Source: Ascidia mentula
Lineage: Eukaryota; Chordata; Ascidiacea; Phlebobranchia; Ascidiidae
Assembly (NCBI GenBank): GCA_947561715.1
Contig: OX387198.1
Span: forward strand, 4,340,001-4,404,000
Reading direction: 5' to 3'
DNA: 64,000 nucleotides
In this document: in pieces, positions 1-10,443 of the stretch
How positions within the stretch are numbered: position 1 is the stretch's first letter
Layout: every line of letters starts with the position of its first letter
Made by a program: the position numbers and the translations under genes
Notes under the pieces: generated by a model
Databases searched by the model: none
What the model was told of the DNA's origin: nothing
The model's input: the letters and a program-made list of their open reading frames with translations, nothing else

Positions 1-3000
1 CTGCTTATTACGCTTGTCAAGTTAAATGTGAGTTTATTTGTTGCGTTATATGACAAATCATTACAATTTAAACGAAATTTTGATGAAGCTTTACGTTTCG
101 CCGGTATATCTAGCCATGTAATAAGCACAAAATTATGATCGTCAGCGTAACACCCACAAACATCATACATATTTTGCACAGTTGTGACCACGGCGAAAGC
201 ACTGCCATGCAACCTAACAGCTGTCAGTATAATGTGGAGTGGTTTGGAACAACTGCTTGCTAAACACCAACCTGAAGTAAGTGTCATTTGGTAACGACTC
301 TCACATCTACCCAAGCACATGGTCCCGATACATTCATTTTAATTTTTGCAGACTAAAGTCAAAATTGATGTAATTCATCTCGGAATATCAATCTACCATA
401 ATTACAACATCAAATCAACAACCATCACCAACCTAAATAAATCGACATTTTACTCTTTTGAGGTCTGATTTGAAATAGGTTTGTTAATGTTTGTATAATT
501 CGGCGTTTTTTGTCCAGGTTACAGCGATTCTATCCGGAAATATCACAGCAAATCTCCAAACGGAAGTAAAGATTACGACAAATAAAGAACAAGACGAATC
601 TTGTTTTGTGTCCTGTAGGGTTATTTGTGTGTTGTTGTATAGTTTGTTGCTAACTGTTTTTGTATTATTGCTTCATTGTCGTAAGTTTTTTTTTTCAGCA
701 ACCGCTGCGTCGGAGAGCACAACTCCAAGAAAAACCACAGAATCCAATCTTATCAACCATATAAATGGTTTGGATGAAGATGCTAATCTTCGAAACCTCA
801 CATTTATTTTAAACGCTTTGTTGTCGCACATTGTTTACAGTGACATCTGCACCAGAAAGTACTTTGTCATATTTAAGTTCAGAGTTAACGCCAGGAAATA
901 CCACAGAATCCAGTCTCAAAAACCCTTCGAATGGTTCAGATGAATATGCTAATTTGCAAAACCACACTATTGGTTTAATAGTAGGAGTTGTGGTAGGCGT
1001 GTTGATTCTTGTATCAATCGGAATGTATTTATTGTGGAAAAGGTGAGGGCTTAGATATTGCCCACTTTTTCACTGTATTCTGAATTATTTACGCCAAAGG
1101 TTTCGGTATTGAATTTATATTTTCAGAAAAACATCCATAAAAGGCAGGCGAGGTTTGGATAACTCCGCGGCTACTCTCGAAGGTAACAAATTGAACATTG
1201 TAACAACCATGACATTCAAATTGCTAACAATTGTAATCGGTTTTAGTGGAGACACCAGAGGTCACATATGAGAACTTGAATCGTAAAGAGAAACAAACCA
1301 ACCCTCAACATAATACGGCGATGTTTAGTATTTTCAAAACAAATGTTGAAACTGAGTATGTTGGATTCAAAAATGAATTTAAGGTAGTTTTTTATTGTAC
1401 TGGGCAACTATATTACTTAAAAACTGTTTCAATGTTAAATAATTGTTTGTTTGTTTTTTTGACTAACTCGTCTTGGCACAAGCCTCTTACTATTATCTCC
1501 TATTACAGAAAATAGAAAACGAGAGTCAAGCCAGTGAGAGGTCGAAAGAAGTTTCACAATCATCAGAAAACGCTGTGAAAAACAGATACAAGAATATATA
1601 TCCGTGTAAGTTCTGATGTGACAACACATCTGCAAAACGTTGAACACACAAACACCTGTTGTCTTTCTAACCTTTTTACACAGACGATCATGCAAGAGTG
1701 AATTTGATCGAAATAACTTCGGGAAGTGATTACATTAACGCCGCCTACATGCCAGCTTATAAGAGTCCTAGAAAGTTCATCGCAACTCAGGGACCAAAAG
1801 AGGAAACAGTTTTCGATTTCTGGCTGATGGTTTGGCAAGAAAACTCCACCACCATAGTTATGCTGACTGGACTGGTTGAAAATGGAAAGGTTTGGCCCCA
1901 TACGTTGTTGTCAAATAATTCCTACGTTGAATGCTTATTCGCATCTAATATTAATCACGTTTTTTAGTCGAAATGTGAACAATATTGGCCCAATATAGGA
2001 TCCCAGAACGAATTAAAACCGGGTTTTTCAATCCAAACTACACAAGAGATACAAATTGGTGGAATTATTCGGCGACAGATCATTTTGTTACGAGGGAAGG
2101 TAACTGAATTAGCACCCAATTTGCATCAGCTGAATATTGTCCTACGTGCCTTTGTAACAGGAGAAACGTGAAGTGACACAACTTCATTACACAACTTGGC
2201 CAGATCATGGAGTTCCTGTCACCACAACAAATATGATCTACCTACGTAAGATGGTGGAAGACTTGCACACGACTAATGCTCCAATCATCGTTCATTGCAG
2301 GTAGTATTTGGTAATCAGCTGCTGATAAAATCCAAAACTCTGATATTCAAATGCAAGTGTAACGCGGATTGCTTTAATTTTAAGTGCTGGCGTTGGTCGA
2401 TCAGGAACTTACATAGCAATGGACACTTTGTTTGACGAACTTTGTGATAAAGGAACGGTTGATGTTCATGGGACAGTTCTGAGAATGAGAGAAAACCGTA
2501 AAGACATGGTTCAAAACTGGGTAATTAAACTTTTACGTCAAAAACAAATGTACATTTCAAATATTATTAGTTTAAATGAATGAGATTAAACACACAAAAT
2601 TGCGTGTGCATAAACTGCATGATGTATATATGTATCGTTATTTAAGGGAAACAATATTAACAGCACCGCCCTTTCGTTCTTTTAGAAACAATACATATAC
2701 GTGTACAAGTTGTTGATGGAACGTGAATGCTTTAACTTTGCATCTGATAGAAGCGTGAGCCAACTACAATCACTCAGTCCATCAGAAAGGTAGTAAAATT
2801 GCAGTTTAATTTTGTTTATTTTTGTTAACACTTTCCTCTTTTACATTGAAAGATTTTCGATTCAAAATGAGGAGTTTAGAGTTTTGTCGGCATGGAGATA
2901 TGGCGAAGAATGGATGGAAAACGATCTTAAATTAAAAACATGTGCATGTTTATATTTATTTAAGCAGTATTCACGCAGATATTATATTTATTTGTTTATT

Positions 3001-4150
3001 TATGCACGCAGACAAAAGCAAAGCAGTTTCGGTTTGGGATGAAACCCGTCAAGTCACAATTGAAATGAATGCATCATACGTACATGTAAGAAAATATCAT
3101 TCTCATGGCACGTACTAGTGTTGGCCAACCTAAATGTCGTCAAAATAGTCGTCAACAACATATGGAAAGCGCTTTAGTGCTGGGTTTACTTTTATTTCAA
3201 CCACAGAATGATGGTGAGATTGTATTACATATAGGAGATGTCTTCGGAAACGTTTCTCGCTGCCCAGGGACCGATTGCAGGGGAAGAAAAGAATTTCTGG
3301 ATGATGGCAATCACCAGAGATGCACAAGTGATTGTGGATTTAAATGATACTGTAAAGGTGATTGCAATGGCAATGAAGATGCTCGTGATTATTTAGCTAG
3401 AAAATTTTTAATGAAGATTTGTTGACACAACATTATGAGCGTACTTACGTAGAATATTTTCACGGAATGTCACTAGATTTGTCCCAACAGGTTTTGGGCT
3501 CTAAAACACTGGATTTCGATGATATAAACATGTCAGTCATTGAAACCCAAGACTATGCGTCACACAATATCACCTCTATGTCAACAAAATGGCCACACTT
3601 TGGAATTGTAAGTCTATAAATCGGGACAAGTCAACATGCTTATGTCCGTGCTGTTTTTATAAAGGTCGATCGTCGGATGAGCGTTGTGCAAGTTAAAGGA
3701 TGGAAAAATGTGGAAGAACCGCCGAAAGAAGTGGATTTTATTAAAATTGTTGAAAGTGTTCAACAAATGAGATCAGAACTGAAATGTAGAAACGTACTGG
3801 TGTGCTGCAGGTTGGTCATTCACTATTAAATGATCTTTTGTTGCATTAAACTTCGTAAATGGTAAAATTTTATTTTCAGCAACGGATGCACAAGAACTGG
3901 AACTTTCATTGCTTTGTCCAACATTCTCGATCGCCTGAAAGTTCAAAACCGAGTTGATATTTTTCGAACTGTGAAGGATTTGAGAGACATGAAACCTAAC
4001 ATGGTTAATGATAAGGTATAGGAGACGTGTTCAGTTGTAGTCTTAAATTTCTGTTTACTTATTGCTTTGCCGCAGGTGTTGTACAACTACTGCTACACTT
4101 TTGTAGCAAAGTATCTTGAAGAATTCAACGAGTATTCCAACTTTAAGTGA
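1..4150 (+). CDS. Lectin-type receptor protein tyrosine phosphatase (CTLD-FN3-TM-PTP-PTP), 5' end outside window
   Basis: Predicted type I membrane phosphatase; the 5' part lies left of the window. Exons seen: 1-27 (end of a CTLD, AYYACQ), 182-276, 352-462 and 518-614 (fibronectin-III-like), 841-1042 (Ser/Thr-rich stalk, then membrane segment [19 protein letters not shown]), 1127-1182, 1247-1383, 1509-1605, 1684-1889, 1968-2099, 2161-2300, 2385-2520, 2686-2789, then further exons to the TGA at 4148-4150. Domain 1 has the PTP signatures: [35 protein letters not shown] and the P-loop [12 protein letters not shown], split by an intron after HC. It should dephosphorylate phosphotyrosine on cytoplasmic proteins. 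Domain 2 keeps [14 protein letters not shown] and CSNGCTRTG, but its WPD is WPH and the P-loop His is Cys, so it is probably inactive. The juxtamembrane VTYENL fits an ITIM/Grb2-type site. AATAAA lies at 4397. Family call is strong; exon edges between 2800 and 3360 are uncertain. Confidence 0.85.
698..836 (+). pseudogene. Decayed duplicate of the stalk/membrane exon inside the receptor phosphatase gene
   Basis: The stretch after the splice-acceptor-like site near 697 reads [18 protein letters not shown] and parallels the functional stalk exon at 841-1042 ([18 protein letters not shown]). The functional copy runs on into a hydrophobic membrane segment. The upstream copy loses that segment and has no good splice donor after the stalk. 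Skipping it keeps the frame: exon 518-614 ends in phase 1 and exon 841 supplies the other two bases. It therefore looks like an old exon duplication. It could still be an alternative stalk exon if a weak donor is used. Confidence 0.5.
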
Positions 4151-5266
4151 ATATTTTAATTATCTCCAGTTTCAACTTTTTAATGTCATGCGGAAATGAA
4201 GATGATCTCGCATTCATGTGTTAATAATTTGAGGAGAACGCGCTTACTAATATGGCATTTTTTTGTGTACATATACTTGCATTGCTGGGCATCGGTACCC
4301 GTTGTGCCATTCGCCTACTCACTGTTTTCTTTTACGCTCGCATGTAATGTTCTATTGTTGTGCAAACACTAGCATGCCTACATATACTACGCAGTAATAA
4401 ATTGTTATGTATACATACCTTGTGATTAAGTTTTATCAGATATGTCTGATGCTATTATGACAACTGTCTCGTGCGCTTTTTCGTAAAGCGATTTCCATGA
4501 TAAACCTTTTAAATGGGATAAGTATATGTGCAAGGACTATCCCTTCGTTCTGGACATATCTCAAAAATAGCCCAAAGGTGAATGTCGACTTTACTAAAGT
4601 TTGGTAACGTCAGGTGAAAGCCAGAAGTAAATTTCTCTGCCACCCCAAAACATTTTGTATCTGTTGGAGATGCATCATGGCGATAATTTTTGGGAACTAA
4701 AAATCCAACAATGAAGCATCATGGCATTTAACATACAACTAACTTCAAACAGAAAACAAACATTACTCAGAAATCAAAACACAACGCTTCCTCTTTCCCA
4801 CTCATAACAGTAGCACTAGGGTTCCTCTATTTCCCGGATTTTTTACTTCCCGGGATTCGGGAAATGAAAAAAAAAATTCCCGGGATTCCCGGGATCCCGA
4901 CAAAAAAATTGTCATTTTTTTCGTGCGTAATTGCATTATTTAAACGACTAAAATTTGTCTATTACACCCGCAAACATTTAATTTAGCAAGTTCCCGTCAA
5001 GTAATATCACATTCGCCAAGGTTAAGCTATAAAACGTAAAAAAAATAAACAGAATTTTTGTACCGCTAGGTTGCGCCCTAAAAAATTTTTACGTTGTGCT
5101 TACAAATGCGTACCAACGTCGTTTATAGTGACGACCCTAAATGGAACGGTAAACAACAATATACAAACCTTACAGTATAGCAAAAAAACATTTTATTTCT
5201 CTCAAATGTGTTCAAGCAAAAAAATATACCTTCATTCGCAGTCGTGTTTTGAACTATCGTGTTTAG
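4151..5266. other. Intergenic DNA with a CCCGGG-rich palindromic patch
   Basis: No exon is recognised between the stop of the receptor phosphatase and the first exon of the next receptor. A polyadenylation signal AATAAA lies at 4397. Between about 4830 and 4900 there is a cluster of alternating TCCCGGGA-like palindromes flanked by poly-A. It looks like mobile-element debris, although I cannot name the family. Around 5115-5155 a short stretch ending in TGGAACG|GTAAAC resembles the end of exon 4 of the third receptor (8298-8416). This suggests the missing 5' exons once lay here. Confidence 0.5.
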
Positions 5267-6950
5267 GTTGGGACTTCAAATTTCAGTTATTTGCTATGGG
5301 AACTCGAAGACCAGGATATAAGGGGGTTTATTTGTATCAAATGAATGGCACCTGGTCAACAATGTCGAGAAGGGTTAATGTATCATATGGTACATTTGAT
5401 ACCTACATGGGTTCATTTTTCGTACCAGGTAACATCAAGTGAAACAAATTATATGCTAAAGTGTTGTAATATTACGTACATATATTTTTAGATATCAGTG
5501 TTATGATCGGAGCTCGTTTTAACACTTCACTCAATGGTTGGTATTGGAACGACGGATCTCCAGCAAACTTCTCTGTTTCCAACGTCACAACTTGTCAACA
5601 GAGAGCGTTGCATTATGGGATAGGATGGGAGCAGTCAAGCGTGAACTGTAGTGGAGAACCTGCTTATTACGCTTGTCAATTTAAATGTAATGTTGATTTT
5701 TGTCACACTGTAGTATGGATGTTTGTTTAATCTATTGTTTACATGCAAGTAGTTTTTGCCACTGTTGAATCACTTCCTTGCACAACAACAGCTATTAATA
5801 TTAAGTGGAGCGGTCTGGACGACGTCATCACCAGAAACAACATTCAATCTACGGTACTTTCAAAAGGTTTTGGACATAACGTTACAATAATTGGTTATTT
5901 TATGCAGGTAAATATCCGCATGTTTAATACAGATGTGAGTATATATGTTTCTTATGCAAGAAAATTTGATACAATCTCCAACCTTCAGAATGCAACACGC
6001 TATAACATTACGGTATGGTGGAAAATACATGATGCAATAAATACTCACGACGTTTCAAAGCACTTTTTGTAAATAATGACCTTTGTCAAGTGTATTTGGG
6101 GCTCGCGAAACAAAACCGCAAAATTGGAATAATAACTGTATGAATATTATTTGTCTATCACCAAAGTGTATTCTACCCATTAAACTTGCAAATTTCTTTC
6201 ATAAAATGGTATCGCAGTGCAAAAAAGTTTGAGAATTCCTGGTATGTAAGGGAAGGAGAGTCGAGCCGACCATATGTACACGCAACGATCATGATTTGAT
6301 TATTTTTATCTTAAATGTGTACATACACAAGCAATCTTTTCACACCTTTAGGTAACTGCAATAATAACGGGATGCATCAACAAATCATTTGCAACTGTCA
6401 TAAATTTCACCACACCCAGCAAGCCCAAGGAAAAATGCTTCCCAACAATTGTGAAAATCATAAGTAAGATTTGCAGGGGTTCAATGATATCAATTTTTAG
6501 TTTAAGCGATTGGAGAAAAATTTAACACTTCTGTTTTTTTTGCAGATACCACTTCAGGCGACGGCCGCACTATTAAGGAATACCGCGATGTCTCTGGCAT
6601 TAGTGGTGGTATTGTGGCTGGAATTGTTGTGGGAATATTAAATATACTTGTGTTTGGAGCATTTTTCCTTTGGAAAATAAAAAAGTCAGCTCACAATTGT
6701 CTCGTTAGTTTATTTATTACACGTGACTCAAAATTCTTTTGTACAGGAACAAACAAAGAAAATCTTCTAAAGGAACGGCAAATCAGAATAATGATCTGCC
6801 AACACAGGGTAACATCGACTTTAAATTTGACTTTAATTAAATAAGATTTTTCTTTGTTTTTCAGACAAATCCACACATTTATACGAACACATAAATAACA
6901 TGCCGGCGTACATGAATGTTCAGAACCCAAAGGGCGCAGACGGAAACTGA
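5267..6950 (+). CDS. CTLD-FN3 transmembrane receptor with tyrosine-motif tail, 5'-truncated copy
   Basis: Eight exons join in frame: 5267-5428, 5492-5686, 5750-5853, 5908-6012, 6352-6463, 6546-6684, 6747-6808 and 6865-6950, giving about 321 codons without a stop. The first two encode a C-type-lectin domain (WYWNDGSPANF, CSGEPAYYACQ). The next three encode a fibronectin-III-like region with many N-glycosylation sites. Exon 6 carries a Gly-rich membrane helix (GGIVAGIVVGILNILVFGAFFLW). The short basic tail ends in YEHI-x5-YMNV. Exon order and phases match the complete paralogue at 7703-10184, but the signal peptide and first lectin exons are not visible. The copy may be 5'-truncated, use an unseen promoter, or be spliced to an upstream gene. 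AATAAA lies at 7083. The absence of frame damage argues against an old pseudogene. Confidence 0.7.
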
Positions 6951-7702
6951 TGAAACCAGACCGCCTTTGCTTTTGAACATATGATGAAATTTACTTTTCA
7001 TTCACCTGATTTTCCGATGCATTTTCACCCACTACTTTTTTACCCCTAATAATGTTGGCCTCTATTTCACACACTTAAAGCGAATAAAATATCACCAACA
7101 AACAGCAGTTTTAATGGACAGAGAAAATGTTCAGGTCATGACCTCCAAACCTTTTTCATAGTAACACTAAGCTTTTTCGTCACCTGTGATAATAGAAAAT
7201 CCCATCGTGAGCAAAGTACTAAAGTTTACAAAGAAAATCCTATATGCCGGTTTACACACAAACGTTTTTTTTTGCTTAAAACAGATTGGGCAGATATAAG
7301 ATACCAATAATTCTTTTCGTTTTATGAAAACAACAATTGCCCTAAGAAACTATAGGAGGGCGTAACTTAAAAGTTATCTGGAAAGTACCAGTATCAAAAT
7401 TAATGCATCAAAACATACATTATTATGTGATAAAACACAGTATCAATCTTTACCATTTCAAATTAGTGAACAAATAAGAAACGTAATCACATCTGACGTG
7501 ACTTCTTCGGCCTACTATTTTTTTCTGACGAAGCGCAACCGCCCACGCTACCAACACGCAATAAGACTTGTGTTGTCAAAAAATATTTGTATAACGTGCA
7601 TGACGAACCAATACTTTGTGCCTTCTATCAGTATTAAAGAATACCTGGTTGAACAGTAGTATTTGAACTAACACAAGTCAGTAAATCATAACTGTTAATG
7701 TT
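6951..7702. other. Intergenic spacer between two CTLD receptor genes
   Basis: It holds the 3' untranslated region and AATAAA of the upstream receptor, and presumably the promoter of the downstream one. I see no coding exon and no clear repeat. Confidence 0.5.
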
Positions 7703-10184
7703 ATGATGGAAAAGTTAATTGTTTTGGTTGTGTTGCGGATCTTACTTTTTTCACAATTCAGCTTCGTTTCACCAAGCCGTAAGTTAAAGGGATTTGTAAA
7801 GTGCATACCAAATCACATTTTTTGTTTGTTGCAGACATCAGTCCGAACTTTACAGCGGTCAAAGACAGTATTTTGATATTATCTGATGATCTTGTGGATG
7901 CGATCACTGCACAGGAGAAATGTGGGTTGATGGGTGGAAATCTTGTTATGACTGATGACCAACAGATTGACACAACTCTAACTCAAATGATGACAGATAA
8001 ATATACCCAAGGTAAAGTTTATCACCATTCTTCAGTTTAATTAATCTTTAAATTGTTGATTTCAGGTTTGCAGAGGGTTTGGATCTTCTACGATTTGGTG
8101 GAATTGATCACATTCGGATACTTTTTGCAAAAGGTTAAAAAGTATCACTGGAGAAGTACAAAATCACTTGGAACCTTGTGGTATCTCGACTTCTACAACA
8201 CGTGAATAAAATATTGTATGAAATATCTTTCTAAACATTTACGTTACACTTATAAACATTTGCCAAAGACCACAATTCAATATCTATAATGTCTTAGAAA
8301 TCATGCAAATAATTCGGAAGAAATTTACTTTTGTGACGTGACGATTGATGGGAATTTAAGAAGAAAGTGGCAAGTGAAATCTGGTGGAAACTGCAGGGTT
8401 GCAAACCCTTGGAACGGTAAACAAGTCAACCATACCTCAACCTCATTGAACTCAGCACCATACATCAATCTAATTAATGTTATTGTCAAAATGTACTTGT
8501 TGGTATACACAAATTCGTTTTTAAAAACTCAACACTTATAATCTAGTTTGGCTCTTTGTTTCTAGGTTGGGATTTTAGGTTTGTGTTATTTGGTTTAAAA
8601 ACGAGAAAACCTGGATATAAGGAGGTATATTTGTACCAAAAGAATGGCCACTGGACAACAATGTTACGAAGTGCTAATGTATCATATGCTACATTTGACA
8701 CCTACATGGGTTCATTTTTCGTACCAGGTAGTAACAATATGTAAAACACATCATTTTAAAACTCTGATTAAATTAAGGACAGTGACATTACGTACAAATA
8801 TATGTAGATATAAATGTTATGATCGGAGCTCGTTTTGACACTTCACTCAATGGTTGGTATTGGAGCGACGGATCTCCAGCAAACTTCTCTGTTTCCAACG
8901 TCACAACTTGTCAACAGAGAGCGTTGCGTTATGGGATAGGATGGGAGCAGTCAAGCGTGAACTGCAGTGGCGAACCTGCTTATTACGCTTGTCAAGTTAA
9001 GCGTAGGTTTTGGTTTCAATGTCTTCAATGCTAATCTTTACACTTTATGAAACAGTATGTTGTTGAATAATGAAGATTTCCTCATACAAATAACGACACA
9101 TGAAAATATAGCTACATGAATAATGCAAAAATGTCGGGTAACAGGTTTATAACGCTGCATAATTCAAGCGTAAGGATATTTGACACTTTGTTGTATTAGT
9201 GCTTGATTAACGTTTGTATTACTTGTGCGTAGTTGTTGCTTCAGTTGCATCACTTCCTTGCACCACAACAGCTGTGATTATTGTGTGGAGTGGCTTGGAT
9301 AACTTCATTCGCAGCAACCAACTTGTTTCTACGGTAACGTGTCTACAGTAAACGGTTTTCAGAGGATGTTTTGTAGTTAATGAGTATTTTATGCAGGTAT
9401 ATATCCACATTTCGGAAACAAATACGAACGTATCTGTTCCGTATGGAAACAAATCATTTTCTGTTACCAATCTCCGGAATGCAACACGATATAATGTGAC
9501 GGTATGTTAATATGCGTTCGGAAAATACAAGTCTCGAATCGAAAGTTTTTCCTACCGATTCAAACAACTTTATTTTATTTTTTCAGTTAACTACAAACGT
9601 TTCAGGAAGCATCAATGCAAAATTGACAACCGTCATTAATTTCACTACGTCCAGTCGGCCCAATCAAGAATGCTTCACAATATTTGCGCAAGTAACAAGT
9701 ACTATCGGTAAGAAGTGTTTATACCAATTGTTTAAATTTGGGAGGCTGAAATGGATTTTTTCTACAGGTAGAACTTCACCTTACATTGGTGCCATTACAA
9801 ACTACATAGTAATTCAAGGCACTGGTGGCATTGGCAACTTTGTTGGTGGAATTGTGGCTGGAATTGTAGCGGGAATTTTAATTACAATTGTGTTTGGAGC
9901 ATTTGCCGTTTGGAAATTGAGAAAGTTAGCGTCTTTATAGTTGAATCAAAGTTTTAATAAACATTTTTTTTCTTTCTTGCAGAAACAAACAGAAAAAAGA
10001 AAATGATGAAGCAAAAAATAAGAGTATTCCACTACCAGGTAACATGCACTTCAAATGCTTATTCTTTTTAATATAACATGAAAGTTTTACAGACGATGCG
10101 CCAGCACATTACGAACAAATCAACAACATTCCTACGTATATGAACGTAATTGTTCAAACCCCTGAGCGCGTTTATGAAAACTAA
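7703..10184 (+). CDS. CTLD-FN3 transmembrane receptor with tyrosine-motif tail, complete, 498 aa
   Basis: Twelve exons close in frame: 7703-7778, 7835-8011, 8066-8201, 8298-8416, 8566-8727, 8808-9002, 9233-9333, 9397-9501, 9587-9707, 9768-9924, 9983-10038 and 10093-10184. Residues 1-24 form a signal peptide (MMEKLIVLVVLRILLFSQF). Exons 2-4 look like a first, divergent lectin domain (AQEKCGLMGGNLV, VWIFYDL). Exons 5-6 form a second (WYWSDGSPANF, CSGEPAYYACQ). Exons 7-9 are fibronectin-III-like and N-glycosylated. Exon 10 carries a Gly-rich membrane helix. The tail has YEQI-x5-YMNV and a final YEN, so it could recruit SH2 proteins; YxN is the Grb2-type motif. The ligand is unknown. The start is chosen because the first of two ATGs opens a clear signal peptide. 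The last two exons lie in the duplicated block. Confidence 0.8.
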
Positions 10185-10195
10185 CAGAAAATTGT

Positions 10196-10443
10196 GTATA
10201 AGCTGCAGACAGATGGCCACTGTTTCGACCTAAAAGGTCTCATCAGTGCAGCTGGTGTGATTATAGGACGACTTTACTGACCAAACGGCCAAGCAAAGAC
10301 TTCCACTTTGTGATGACTATACAATCACCGTCATCCGTTGGGCACCAAACGGATGAGACCTTTTAGGTCGAAACAGTGGCCATCTGTCTGCAGCTTATAC
10401 ACAGTTCATATTATTGGCTCCACATTGCTTAACAGAAAATTGT
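10196..10443. mobile_element. Foldback insertion with 52-bp inverted repeats and 14-bp flanking direct repeat, copy 1
   Basis: Positions 10193-10244 and 10352-10403 are perfect 52-bp inverted repeats around a spacer of about 107 bp. The 14-mer TAACAGAAAATTGT occurs at 10182-10195 and again at 10430-10443, flanking the unit like a target-site duplication. The insertion begins right after the receptor stop codon TAA (10182-10184), so it sits at the start of the 3' untranslated region. Related sequence occurs near 33600-33720 and 45650-45760. It carries no coding capacity, so it is probably a non-autonomous element. The class is unresolved. Confidence 0.75.
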
